This document shows positions 24,668 through 33,612 of a stretch of DNA of 39,898 nucleotides, one piece after another (position 1 is the first letter of the stretch; the number at the start of each line of letters is the position of its first letter). The notes under the pieces were generated by a model. The model was given only the letters and a program-made list of their open reading frames with translations. It had not been told where the DNA came from and did no database searches. The position numbers and the translations under genes were made by a program. The stretch is from Bacteroides sp. (lineage in GTDB: Bacteria > Bacteroidota > Bacteroidia > Bacteroidales > Muribaculaceae): NCBI GenBank assembly GCA_014801585.1, contig JAAVDX010000020.1:1-39898 (forward strand), given 5' to 3'.

Positions 24668-25663
24668 ATGAGCGAAACGGTAAATATTCGTGAACTTAAC
24701 GACTTGATTGCGTCGAAAAGTAATTTTCTGACAATGATACGCACAGGTATGCGTCATCGCATCGTAGGTCAGAAACATCTCATTGATTCTCTCCTTGTGG
24801 CTTTGCTCGCTAATGGCCACGTGCTTCTGGAGGGTGTCCCGGGTCTGGCAAAGACCTTAGCCATCAAGACGCTCGCAACTCTTGTTGACGCCAAATACAA
24901 TCGTATTCAGTTTACTCCCGACCTTCTCCCGGCCGACGTGCTCGGCACTCTTATCTATTCCATAAAGAAGGAAACTTTTGAAGTTAAGAAAGGTCCGATC
25001 TTCGCCAATTTCGTGTTGGCTGATGAGATCAACCGTGCCCCGGCTAAGGTGCAGAGTGCATTGCTCGAAGCTATGCAGGAACGTCAGGTGACTATCGGTG
25101 AGGAGACTTTCCCTCTCGACCGTCCGTTCCTTGTAATGGCCACACAGAACCCAATTGAACAGGAAGGCACGTATCCGCTTCCGGAAGCCCAGACCGACCG
25201 TTTTCTGCTTAAGGTCGTAATCGGCTATCCCACACGCGAGGATGAAAAGGAGATCATCCGGCAGAATATCGCCGGCGTGCAGGAGGCTCTCAACGCTGTT
25301 GTAAGCCGTGAGGATATCACGGAGCTTCAGAAGATTGTCGAAAAAATCTATCTCGACGAAAAAATTGAGAATTATATCGTGGATATCGTCTTTGCTACCC
25401 GCGAACCCGGGAAATATGGTCTTGACGATATTGAAGATCTTATCGAATATGGTGCTTCGCCGCGTGCGTCGATATCTCTCGCTAAGGCTTCCCGCGCTTA
25501 TGCCTTCCTCCAGGGTCGCGGCTACGTCATTCCCGAAGATGTCCGTGCTGTATGCCACGACGTTATGCGTCATCGTATCGGATTGAGCTACGAGGCCGAA
25601 GCCAATAATATCACTTCCGACGAAGTAATTACTACGATTCTTGACAAGGTAAAAGTGCCTTGA
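24668..25663 (+). CDS. MoxR-family AAA+ ATPase of the Bat operon
   Basis: Cytoplasmic AAA+ chaperone-like ATPase that in these operons is thought to remodel the VWA proteins. 331 residues. Walker A is GVPGLAKT (56-63), the GxPGxxKT form of MoxR. Walker B is VLADE (116-120), followed by the conserved INRAPAKVQSALLEAMQERQVT. The sensor region is MATQNPIEQEGTYPLPEAQTDRF, and the C-terminal lid has YGASPRASISLAKA. It is the first gene of the seven-gene bat cluster, with a 213-bp upstream region. The DUF58 gene follows 92 bp later. Confidence 0.93.
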   Translation: MSETVNIRELNDLIASKSNFLTMIRTGMRHRIVGQKHLIDSLLVALLANGHVLLEGVPGLAKTLAIKTLATLVDAKYNRIQFTPDLLPADVLGTLIYSIKKETFEVKKGPIFANFVLADEINRAPAKVQSALLEAMQERQVTIGEETFPLDRPFLVMATQNPIEQEGTYPLPEAQTDRFLLKVVIGYPTREDEKEIIRQNIAGVQEALNAVVSREDITELQKIVEKIYLDEKIENYIVDIVFATREPGKYGLDDIEDLIEYGASPRASISLAKASRAYAFLQGRGYVIPEDVRAVCHDVMRHRIGLSYEAEANNITSDEVITTILDKVKVP

Positions 25664-25755
25664 TTCTTCTCTGACTCCGACTCTCCGGATGCTGCGCCTT
25701 TATAGGTCGGTAATCATTCCGGCAGTCGCTTAATTTGAAATTATTAGAGATACTT

Positions 25756-26631
25756 ATGGACGCTAAGGAACTTCTGAAAAAGGTTAGGAAGATTGAGATT
25801 AAGACCCGCGGATTGAGTCAGAATATTTTCGCGGGTGAGTATCACTCTGCCTTTAAGGGGAGAGGCGTCATCTTCTCCGAAGTCAGAGAATACCAGCCTG
25901 GCGATGATGTGCGTGATATCGACTGGAATGTCACAGCTCGCCATAATAAGCCTTACGTGAAGGTCTACGAGGAGGAACGCGAACTGACTCTGATGCTTCT
26001 CATCGATGTCAGCCGTTCCGAAGATTTCGGTGCCGTCGGAGTGGAAAAGAAGGAGATGATGGCGGAAATTGCCGCTACCCTTGCTTTCTCTTCGCTTCAG
26101 AATAACGACAAGGTCGGTGTGATTTTCTTCAGCGACAAAATTGAGAAATTCATCCCTCCGAAGAAGGGTAAGAAACATATTCTCCTGATTATTCGTGAGA
26201 TTATCGATTTCCAACCTGAAAGTCACGGCACTGATATCTCCGTCGCTCTTGAATTCCTTACCAATGCCATAAAGAAACGTGCTACTTCGTTTCTGCTTTC
26301 CGACTTTATAGATGGTCATGACTACGCTCATTCCATGCTAATGGCTAACAAGAAGCATGAATTGACAGCTATTCAGGTCTATGACGAGCGAGATTCCCGT
26401 CTTCCGAACGTCGGACTTATCCACGCTGCCGATCTCGAATCGGGAGTCGTCCGTTGGATCGATACCTCTTCGAAGCGTATAAGAAAGGCCTATGAAAAGA
26501 CGTGGTACGACCGTCAGCAGACTCTTAGCTCGGCAGTGATGAAGAGCGGTGTGGAGTTGGCAAGTGTTCGCACGGATGAGGATTATGTCAAAGCTCTTCT
26601 GGCAGTTTTCCGCCGGAAAGCTACTCGATAA
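25756..26631 (+). CDS. DUF58 protein of the Bat operon (VWA-like)
   Basis: 291 residues. The DUF58 signature SEVREYQPGDDVRDIDWNVTAR is intact. The following segment has a VWA-type MIDAS motif, LLIDVSRSEDFG (DxSxS). No signal peptide or membrane helix is seen, so it should be cytoplasmic. In Bacteroidetes bat clusters this protein sits between the MoxR ATPase and the membrane VWA proteins and probably links them (family knowledge plus inference). I start at the ATG at 25756, after a GAGATA purine stretch; an in-frame TTG at 25735 would add MKLLEIL, which is not part of the conserved MDAKELLKKVRKIEIKTRG. Confidence 0.9.
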   Translation: MDAKELLKKVRKIEIKTRGLSQNIFAGEYHSAFKGRGVIFSEVREYQPGDDVRDIDWNVTARHNKPYVKVYEEERELTLMLLIDVSRSEDFGAVGVEKKEMMAEIAATLAFSSLQNNDKVGVIFFSDKIEKFIPPKKGKKHILLIIREIIDFQPESHGTDISVALEFLTNAIKKRATSFLLSDFIDGHDYAHSMLMANKKHELTAIQVYDERDSRLPNVGLIHAADLESGVVRWIDTSSKRIRKAYEKTWYDRQQTLSSAVMKSGVELASVRTDEDYVKALLAVFRRKATR

Positions 26632-26643
26632 CTTTGCATTCCA

Positions 26644-27771
26644 ATGAGGATTAAAACATTCATATCAGCAATTGTATTAGCTGCCGGTGCGTTTTCCGCA
26701 TCGGCTGCCCCCGTAATGCTGAATGCCAAACTTGATTCGGCCTCTATGTTGATGGGCAATGTCAATACATTGCACCTCGAAGTTGTGCAGGATAAAGGAG
26801 TGAAGGGTAATTTCCCGCTTTTTGAAAAGTTTGGCCCGGAGGGGATTGTTACCCTTCTCAACGATACGATTGAGCTCAGCCGTCCGACTAAAGTCGATAC
26901 TCTTGAGGTTGGTTCAGGTCGAATTCAGATTAATTATGAAGTGCCGGTGCAGGTATTCGATTCCGGTCTCTATAAACTTCCCGAATTTGAATATGCCGCC
27001 GGACGCGACACTGCCCGTTCCAAATCGCTTCTCCTTACCGTCGTGCCTGTCAATGTGACGGCCGACGATCCCATATCTCCGATGACTGACGTAGCCGACC
27101 CGGAAAATCCTTCAATTTTTGATTCTCTCCCGGATTGGCTCTATTATTATTGGTGGATTATTCTTTTGGGGATCGCTCTTATCTGTGGAGGTATATATGC
27201 TTGGCGCAAATTCCGTACGGAGGGCACCCTGCTCCCTCGCAAACCTCAGCTTTCGCCCTACGATCAGGCAATGCTCGATCTTAAGTCGCTTAAGAGCCGT
27301 AAGCTCTGGGAAGCCGGTCGTGAAAAAGAGTATTATACGGAACTTACCGACATTCTGCGTCGTTATCTCGATGGCAGATTCGGCATCAAGGCTATGGAAA
27401 TGACCTCCAACGAGATTATGTCTCATCTGGCTGATCTCGGTTCGGGTGTAGTTCCGCGAGATAAGATGCGCGATATTCTCGACATGGCTGACTTCGTGAA
27501 GTTTGCTATGGTGCGTCCGCTCCCCGATGATAATGTTGCGCTTTTCAAGAATGCTGAGGATTTCGTGGAATCTACCAAGCCGGTTGAGACTGCCGAGTCC
27601 GGGTCTGACAATCAGACTCCCGCAGTCAGTGCCGATACTTCTAATGATACCGGTGTCGGCCTCGGTAAGCGTGGCCGGGCTGCCCGGCATGACGATTCTG
27701 CCGGCAAAATCTCCGGCGCCCGAATGAAGGTAGGCAAGAATAATAGGAAAGGAAAGGAGGTGAGGAAATGA
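26644..27771 (+). CDS. Bat-operon membrane protein (BatD-like N part, DUF4381-like C part)
   Basis: 375 residues. A signal peptide (1-21, ending FSASA) precedes a periplasmic beta-rich domain (about 22-145). One membrane helix lies at about 166-186 (YYYWWIILLGIALICGGIYAW). The cytoplasmic region has LSPYDQAMLDLKSLKSRKLWEAGREKEYYTELTDILRRYLDGRFG and EMTSNEIM, which resembles the cytoplasmic part of BatD (YTEILKAVWGYLSDKL) and DUF4381 proteins. The tail is basic and disordered (GKRGRAARHDD, KNNRKGKEVRK). It starts 12 bp after the DUF58 gene and overlaps batA by 4 bp (ATGA), so the two are translationally coupled. The biochemical role is unknown; it is probably a structural partner of the VWA proteins. 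Confidence 0.8.
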   Translation: MRIKTFISAIVLAAGAFSASAAPVMLNAKLDSASMLMGNVNTLHLEVVQDKGVKGNFPLFEKFGPEGIVTLLNDTIELSRPTKVDTLEVGSGRIQINYEVPVQVFDSGLYKLPEFEYAAGRDTARSKSLLLTVVPVNVTADDPISPMTDVADPENPSIFDSLPDWLYYYWWIILLGIALICGGIYAWRKFRTEGTLLPRKPQLSPYDQAMLDLKSLKSRKLWEAGREKEYYTELTDILRRYLDGRFGIKAMEMTSNEIMSHLADLGSGVVPRDKMRDILDMADFVKFAMVRPLPDDNVALFKNAEDFVESTKPVETAESGSDNQTPAVSADTSNDTGVGLGKRGRAARHDDSAGKISGARMKVGKNNRKGKEVRK

Positions 27772-28745
27772 CTTTTAAATATCCTTGGATCTTTTGGCTT
27801 TTCCTGCTTTATATTCCGTTGCTTTGGTGGTATCTCCGCCGCAACAAGAATTCGACTCCCACTTTAGGATTTTCCTCTTTGGGCGCGTTCGCGAATTTAC
27901 CTCGTTCCTGGAAGGAGTATCTGATGAAGTTCTCGTTCATCCTGAAACTCGCGGCTTTAGCTTGTCTGATTGTGGCTCTTGCACGCCCTCAGACCTCCGA
28001 CTCCAAGACTCATTCGCGTGTGGAAGGCACTGACATAGTGCTCGCACTCGACATTTCAGGTTCGATGGCATCTAAAGACTTCACTCCGACCCGCTTTGAG
28101 GCTGCTAAGGAGGTCGCTGTCAATTTCGTCAATCAGCGTTCCGATGACAATCTGGGACTTGTAGTCTTTGCCGGTGAATCACTTTCCCTTATGCCCTTGA
28201 CTTATGACAGGGCTGCGCTCGTCAACACTCTGCAGAATGTTGAACTCGGCGACCTCACCGATGGAACTGCCATTGGCGATGGCATCGCAAGTGCGATTAA
28301 TCGTCTTGTTTCGGGTAAGGCTAAGTCAAAAAGTATAATTCTGCTTACCGACGGCACGAATAATGCCGGTGAGGTGCCCCCCTCTACCGCTGCTGAGATT
28401 GCAAAGCAGAAGGGAATAAAGATTTATACAATCGGCGTAGGCACCAACGGTGTCATTCATATCACTGACCCCTATGGATTCTCAACCACCACTCTTGAGA
28501 CCAAGATTGATGAGACTTCTCTGAAGAATATCGCCGACATGACCGGAGGTAAATTCTTCCGTGCTAAGGATGAAAAGGTGCTTCAGAAGGTGTTTGATGA
28601 AATCGACAAACTTGAGAAGACCAGTCTTGATGTAGAGAAGTATTCGCGGCTCGATGAGGCGTTCATGCCATGGGTGCTTGCTGCCCTCTGTTGCTACGCT
28701 CTCTCTATGCTGATGCGCTACACTATTCTTCGTCGTCTCCCTTGA
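27768..28745 (+). CDS. batA: BatA, membrane VWA-domain aerotolerance protein
   Basis: 325 residues. Two N-terminal membrane helices (about 5-22 and 54-72) lead to a large periplasmic VWA domain with a complete MIDAS, DISGSMAS (Asp95, Ser97, Ser99), then TDGTAIGDGI and LLTDGTNNAGEVPP. A C-terminal helix (about 300-318, MPWVLAALCCYALSMLMRY) re-anchors it. Bat proteins were named from Bacteroides fragilis mutants with reduced aerotolerance. VWA domains bind protein partners through a metal ion, so BatA and BatB are thought to form a complex with BatC, BatD and BatE. It begins inside the stop codon of the preceding gene. Confidence 0.93.
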   Translation: MTFKYPWIFWLFLLYIPLLWWYLRRNKNSTPTLGFSSLGAFANLPRSWKEYLMKFSFILKLAALACLIVALARPQTSDSKTHSRVEGTDIVLALDISGSMASKDFTPTRFEAAKEVAVNFVNQRSDDNLGLVVFAGESLSLMPLTYDRAALVNTLQNVELGDLTDGTAIGDGIASAINRLVSGKAKSKSIILLTDGTNNAGEVPPSTAAEIAKQKGIKIYTIGVGTNGVIHITDPYGFSTTTLETKIDETSLKNIADMTGGKFFRAKDEKVLQKVFDEIDKLEKTSLDVEKYSRLDEAFMPWVLAALCCYALSMLMRYTILRRLP

Positions 28746-28797
28746 TGCAGATGTCGGAATCTTTTTAAATAAGTTTAAACAACTTTATCGAAAAGAA

Positions 28798-29838
28798 ATG
28801 AGTTTCGCTTATCCATATATATTATTATTTCTGTTGGGAGTCCCTGTCTTTATCGGGCTCTATCTCTGGGCGCGTGCCGACAGAAAGAGGAAACTGAATG
28901 TGTTCGGACGTGAGACCTCTCTTGCAAATCTGATGCCTCTGGTTTCGCCCTATAAACCCCCGTTGAAACTTACTCTGCAACTGTTGGCATATTCTATGAT
29001 TGTGCTGGCGCTGGCCCGCCCGTGGGGTGGCGTAAAGAGTGCTTCAAATGTAAAGGAGGGTATCGAAGTCGTTATTGCCGTCGATGCCTCCAATTCGATG
29101 CTCGCTCCCTCATCATCCGAAAAAGACGCTCCCGATCGTATGCGTATGGCAAAGATGATACTTGAAAAACTCATCAACCGCCTCGACAACGACCGGGTCG
29201 GACTGATAGAGTATGCGGGTGAGGCATATACGCTTATTCCGGTCACCGGTGATTACGTCTCCGCAAGAATGTTCCTTAATTCAATCACACCCGGTGACAT
29301 CAGTAACCAGGGCACTAACATTGCCGCTGCAATAGATATGGCGACCAAGTCATTCACTGACTCAAAGGATATCGGTAAGTCGATTATTCTCATTACTGAC
29401 GCCGAGGAACTCGAAAATCCCGAAAGTGTGATGGAAGCGGTAAAAACAGCTGCCGGGAAAGGTATTCAGATTAATGTAGTAGGCGTCGGTGGTGAGACTC
29501 CCGTTAGAATTCCGGAAGGCAACGGCTTTATGATGGACCCGACTACAGGTGCTCCCGTAGAGACGGCTCTGAATGAGGATCTCGCTCTTGAAATTGCAAA
29601 GCAGGGTAACGGTATCTACGTCAATGCTTCCAATAAGGATAGCCTCAACGAATTGGAAAAGCAGATGAGTAAGGTCTCGAAAACGGCTCTCGAAAGTAGT
29701 TTCACAGCTGTCCACGACGAATTGTATGCTTTCTTCGCATGGGCTGCCATATTCTTTATTCTTCTGGATATTCTTGTGGTTGACAGTAAGTTCGGTTGGC
29801 TCGATCGCATTACGTTCTTTAAAAAGGAGGAAAAATGA
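28798..29838 (+). CDS. batB: BatB, membrane VWA-domain aerotolerance protein
   Basis: 346 residues with the same layout as BatA: helices at about 6-24 and 57-73 (LTLQLLAYSMIVLALARPWGG), a periplasmic VWA domain and a C-terminal helix (about 312-332). The MIDAS is VDASNSM (Asp96, Ser98, Ser100), with GTNIAAAIDMA and LITDAEELENPES. The 52 bp between batA and batB contain no terminator. The last codons encode KKEEK, and the same bases, AAGGAGG at 29824-29830, form a near-perfect Shine-Dalgarno for batC, whose start overlaps the batB stop by 4 bp. Confidence 0.93.
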   Translation: MSFAYPYILLFLLGVPVFIGLYLWARADRKRKLNVFGRETSLANLMPLVSPYKPPLKLTLQLLAYSMIVLALARPWGGVKSASNVKEGIEVVIAVDASNSMLAPSSSEKDAPDRMRMAKMILEKLINRLDNDRVGLIEYAGEAYTLIPVTGDYVSARMFLNSITPGDISNQGTNIAAAIDMATKSFTDSKDIGKSIILITDAEELENPESVMEAVKTAAGKGIQINVVGVGGETPVRIPEGNGFMMDPTTGAPVETALNEDLALEIAKQGNGIYVNASNKDSLNELEKQMSKVSKTALESSFTAVHDELYAFFAWAAIFFILLDILVVDSKFGWLDRITFFKKEEK

Positions 29839-30647
29839 AAAAGATAACTTCATATATGTTTTCAGCCCGTATAGGTCGGTTCTTGATGATGTTGGGAGTA
29901 GTTATAATCGGTTTTTCCTCCCTGTCTGCTCAGTCGACCTCTACCCGTAAGGATCGCCGACTGATTAATTCCGGTAATTCCCTATATAAGGAGCAGAAGT
30001 TTGCTGATGCAAAGGTGAAATATCGGGAAGCTCTTCAAGCTAACTCCGGAAGTGCGGTCGCAAGATTTAATCTGGCTTTGTGTAATGCAAAATTGGCAGC
30101 GTTGAATAAAGATAATGATTCTATTGCTTCGCGATTGCTGGCTGAGTCGGCTGAAGGTTTCACGGAAGTAGCGCGATTAGGACGCGATAAGGCTGAACTC
30201 GCATCAAAGGCTAATTATAATCTCGGCAACATGCGCTTTGAGTCGGAAGATTATCAAGGCGCCATACAACTCTATAAGCAGGCGCTCCGATTAAATCCCG
30301 GATTCGACGAGGCTCGGAGAAATCTGCGGATCGCTCAGCTGAAACTGCAGCAGAATCAAGACAATAAGGACAACAAGGATGATAAGCAGGATCAGAATAA
30401 GGATCAACAAGATAAGCAGGATAAGCAGGATCAGAACAAAGAGCAACAAGATCAGCAGCAGGATCAACAGCAGAATCAGGATCAAAAAAATGATCAGCAG
30501 AATCAGCAGCCAAAGGATAATGAGTTGAGTCCGCAGGTAGCCGAGCAGATTCTGAATGCTGTAGAGAATAATGAGCAACACGCCCGTCAGGCCAACAATA
30601 AAGGCGAAAAGGCCAAAGGCGGTAATGCTCGTCTAAAGAAATGGTAA
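29835..30647 (+). CDS. batC: BatC, secreted TPR protein with a long D/K/N/Q-rich region
   Basis: 270 residues. A signal peptide (hydrophobic to about 33, ending SLSAQS) and TPR repeats (about 40-165: AKVKYREALQANSGSAVARFNLALCNAKL and NLGNMRFESEDYQGAIQLYKQALRLNPGFDEARRNL) are followed from about 173 to 232 by a low-complexity stretch made almost only of Asp, Lys, Asn and Gln. A short conserved end (LSPQVAEQILNAVENNE) resembles the BatC C terminus. TPRs suggest a periplasmic scaffold for the VWA proteins. Its AAGGAGG site is unusual in a phylum that rarely uses Shine-Dalgarno and may reinforce coupling to batB. Repeat element B lies between it and the next gene. Confidence 0.9.
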   Translation: MKKITSYMFSARIGRFLMMLGVVIIGFSSLSAQSTSTRKDRRLINSGNSLYKEQKFADAKVKYREALQANSGSAVARFNLALCNAKLAALNKDNDSIASRLLAESAEGFTEVARLGRDKAELASKANYNLGNMRFESEDYQGAIQLYKQALRLNPGFDEARRNLRIAQLKLQQNQDNKDNKDDKQDQNKDQQDKQDKQDQNKEQQDQQQDQQQNQDQKNDQQNQQPKDNELSPQVAEQILNAVENNEQHARQANNKGEKAKGGNARLKKW

Positions 30648-30650
30648 GTA

Positions 30651-30786
30651 CCAATAAGTAATCAAAGTTACAAAAGATCAACCGTCAAAGCAGATCTTAT
30701 TAATTTTTACTTATTTCTTGCATTAATTGCTACTTACTATTTACTACGAATTGTGTATTACTTAATACTTATTACTTATTACTTGG
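30651..30786. repeat. Dispersed intergenic element, copy B
   Basis: Starts 3 bp after the batC stop. CCAATAAGTAAT (30651-30662) and ATTACTTATTACTTGG (30771-30786) form terminal inverted repeats with a 4-nt gap. The block from 30665 aligns gaplessly with copies A and C. A long AT-rich tract of TTACTTA-type units follows. A GGCGCaacGCGCC hairpin (30785-30797) comes just after. It separates batC from the batD-batE start codon (30805). Confidence 0.55.
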
Positions 30787-30804
30787 CGCAACGCGCCTAT
30801 TCTC

Positions 30805-33612
30805 ATGAACCCGAAATTTCGACATATTATCCGCTTGATTCTCGCATCGCTCTGCATACTGTTTGGCAGCTTCGCAGGCGTTGCGCAACAGAAAGTGGAG
30901 ATCAGAGTGCAACCTACTTCCCGAAACGGTAAAATCGAAGTAGGGGAGAAGTTCTATATTCTGGTGACTCTCCATAATATTGATCAGGAACCCCAAAGAA
31001 TCACTTCCGCCGGAGGCGCAGAGGTTCTTTACTGGACTCAGCAGAGTAGTTCTACTTCCATCACTTCCGTCAACGGACGTATGTCGCAGAAGATGGAAGT
31101 GACTTATGCCGCTACAATGCTCGCCCGCAAAAAGGGTAGTTACTCTATCGGCCCTATCACGGTAGGTGGCGTCAAAAGTAACGTAGCGAAGTATACTATC
31201 GTTGATGCGGGTTCATCACCCGATCCGACTGCATCGTCCGCTCACTCGGCATCGCAGGATTCTTATGATTCTGATCCCGGAGCCGGCCCGACGGCTGATC
31301 CCTCACAAGGTGGAGGACCTACATTCATTGGAAAAGGTAATGAACAGTTGTTCATGAGGGCCAGCGTATCCAAGACTACAGCCTATGAGCAGGAAGCTCT
31401 CGTTTACACCGTAAAACTTTATACTACCTACGGCTCAATTAAATTCATCGGTGCTACTGAAGCTCCTAAATTTGAGGGTTTTGTAATTGAAGAATCAAAT
31501 GATATCTCCAAAGAACTGACTTTTGAGCAGTATCAGGGTAAGACTTATGCCACTGCTATAATCGCTCGTTATATTATCTTCCCGCAGATGAGCGGAAAGC
31601 TTAAGGTAATCGGCAATAAATATACTGTCTCTACCGATGCGCAGGAGTATTACCATGATCCTTATTTCTCTACTCTTACCGTCCGCCGTCCCATTCAGCT
31701 CAATGTTACTCCCAATGATCTTGAGATCAACGTCAAGGCTCTCCCGACTCCGCGTCCGGCTAATTTCTCGGGTGGTGTGGGCCAGTTCACTCTGACCTCT
31801 TCTCTAAAATCCGATAAGGTAGCGGCGAATCAGGCCGGAGCGGTCACTTATACCGTATCCGGAAGTGGCAATCTGAAATATATCCATCTCCCCGACCTTA
31901 ATGCGATCTATCCCGATGCCATTGAGGTGTTCTCTCCGACTACCGATGTGCAGACCACTGTCGGCTCTTCCAACGTGTCGGGTGCCGTCAAGTTTGATTA
32001 TTCCTTTATGCCTCTCGAGCAGGGCACATTCAACATCCCTCCCGTAGAACTCGTATATTTCAATCCTCAGACAGGAAAGTATGAGACCGTCAGTGCAAAA
32101 GGTTACCGACTGGAAGTTGCACAGGGCGAGGAATCGTCAAAATCTCAGGCCACTCTGACCTTCAACTCTCGGCTAATGCCCGTAGATGTGGAGGCGACTC
32201 CGTATTTGCGTCCTGCCATTCGCGGATTCCTATATTGGTTATGGTTTATAATTCCTACCCTGATTCTTATAGGAGTGGCGTTTGCACGCAGAAAGTATAT
32301 TGCCGATCGTTCTGATATCGTCGGGATGAGAAGCCGTCGAGCAGGTAAGATGGCAAGAAAACGCCTGAAAAAGGCGGCCGCTGCAATGAAGGCTAAGAAT
32401 GAAGATCTCTTCTATACTGAGATTCTTAAAGCCGTATGGGGTTATCTCTCCGACAAGCTCCGACTTCCGACTTCCGAGCTGACCCGCGATAATGTCAGTC
32501 AATTGTTGGAATCCAACGGTATCAGTCAGCAGCAGATCGATTCTTTGGTCAAACTGCTCGATGATTGCGAATTTGCTAAATATTCTCCGGCTTCGTTGCG
32601 TCAACCGATGAGTGCCGTCTACGATCAAGCTACCGATATGCTGAATAATCTTGAAGCCTCTTTCACCTCGGCTCCCACTGATAAATCAAATTCTGATGAG
32701 AATATCCATTCGGGTTCTGACGGTGCCGGCAATAATAGTCAGTCCACATCTCTTAACACTCCCGGCTCAGGAGAGTCATCCGCTGCGTCAACGACATCAA
32801 ATATTGTAAAATCTCTTCTGATAGTGTTGTTGGCCGGATCCGGTGTCATGGCAAATGCTCAGTCTCCGGCTTTCAGCATTGCTGAGGCCGACAGTGCTTA
32901 CATGAAAGGGGAATATAGCAAGACCATTCAACTATATACTCAAGAGATAGAAAAACAAGGTCCGACGGCTCCGCTCCTTTTCAATCTCGGATGCGCATAT
33001 TATAAATCAGGCAATGAAGGGGAAGCCCGCCTATGTCTGGAGCGTGCAAAACGTCTTGATCCTTCTAATTCTCAGATAAATCAGAACATCCAATATATTG
33101 AGAATCGGGTGGAAGATGCCAATAAGGCCGAACTGAAGGGTAAGAAGGGTGATGTGATGCCTGATAATATCGGTTTCTTCGGCCGGGTCGGAAAGAAGAT
33201 TTCGGTTGATACGTCTTCGGATACATGGGCATCTTTCGCCGTTATGGCGTTTATTCTGCTGATACTTGCTGTGGCCGTATATCTATTCTCAAGAAATGTG
33301 CAGATAAAAAAACTTGGATTTTTCAGCGGGTTAATACTCTTGGGATTCACTGTGATTTTCATTGTATTCGCTGAAATGGCAGCCTCTCATTTCTTGAGTA
33401 AGGATGAAGCAGTGATTACGGCCTTCAAAGTGACCATGACCTCGGATCCTCACGATGCAAATGCCACGATTGGCGCGCCTTTATGCCGGGGCACAAAATT
33501 ACACATTCTTGAAAGTCAGTTGAATGCCGATGGCAAAATCGGGTGGTATAAGGTAGAACTCAATCATTCCAACGTCGGATGGGTCGACGCCTCCGATATC
33601 ACGGTAATCTAA
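30805..33612 (+). CDS. BatD-BatE fusion protein
   Basis: 935 residues combining two Bat proteins that are usually separate. BatD part: signal peptide (about 1-27), periplasmic beta-sandwich domains with a Ser/Asp/Pro/Gly-rich insert (about 135-172), membrane helix (about 474-494, GFLYWLWFIIPTLILIGVAF), and a cytoplasmic helical domain (RKRLKKAAAAMKAKNEDLFY to about 620). A Ser/Asn-rich linker (621-665) follows. Then IVKSLLIVLLAGSGVMANAQS (667-687) looks like a signal peptide with an ANA-QS cleavage site. BatE part: TPRs (about 690-765), helices at about 809-829 and 837-858, and a C-terminal SH3-like domain (870-935, GAPLCRGTKLHIL, GWYKVELNHSNVGWVDASDI). The topology is consistent with BatE domains in the periplasm. 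The reading frame ends in repeat element C. Confidence 0.88.
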   Translation: MNPKFRHIIRLILASLCILFGSFAGVAQQKVEIRVQPTSRNGKIEVGEKFYILVTLHNIDQEPQRITSAGGAEVLYWTQQSSSTSITSVNGRMSQKMEVTYAATMLARKKGSYSIGPITVGGVKSNVAKYTIVDAGSSPDPTASSAHSASQDSYDSDPGAGPTADPSQGGGPTFIGKGNEQLFMRASVSKTTAYEQEALVYTVKLYTTYGSIKFIGATEAPKFEGFVIEESNDISKELTFEQYQGKTYATAIIARYIIFPQMSGKLKVIGNKYTVSTDAQEYYHDPYFSTLTVRRPIQLNVTPNDLEINVKALPTPRPANFSGGVGQFTLTSSLKSDKVAANQAGAVTYTVSGSGNLKYIHLPDLNAIYPDAIEVFSPTTDVQTTVGSSNVSGAVKFDYSFMPLEQGTFNIPPVELVYFNPQTGKYETVSAKGYRLEVAQGEESSKSQATLTFNSRLMPVDVEATPYLRPAIRGFLYWLWFIIPTLILIGVAFARRKYIADRSDIVGMRSRRAGKMARKRLKKAAAAMKAKNEDLFYTEILKAVWGYLSDKLRLPTSELTRDNVSQLLESNGISQQQIDSLVKLLDDCEFAKYSPASLRQPMSAVYDQATDMLNNLEASFTSAPTDKSNSDENIHSGSDGAGNNSQSTSLNTPGSGESSAASTTSNIVKSLLIVLLAGSGVMANAQSPAFSIAEADSAYMKGEYSKTIQLYTQEIEKQGPTAPLLFNLGCAYYKSGNEGEARLCLERAKRLDPSNSQINQNIQYIENRVEDANKAELKGKKGDVMPDNIGFFGRVGKKISVDTSSDTWASFAVMAFILLILAVAVYLFSRNVQIKKLGFFSGLILLGFTVIFIVFAEMAASHFLSKDEAVITAFKVTMTSDPHDANATIGAPLCRGTKLHILESQLNADGKIGWYKVELNHSNVGWVDASDITVI

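Noticed and set aside
25735..25755. TTG start adding seven residues to the DUF58 protein
   Set aside because: The added residues are not part of the conserved N terminus, and an ATG with a purine-rich upstream stretch follows at 25756.
30291..30581. Leu/Ile-rich minus-strand frame that looks like membrane helices
   Set aside because: It is the reverse reading of the D/K/N/Q codon repeats of batC, which automatically gives Leu/Ile/Val strings.
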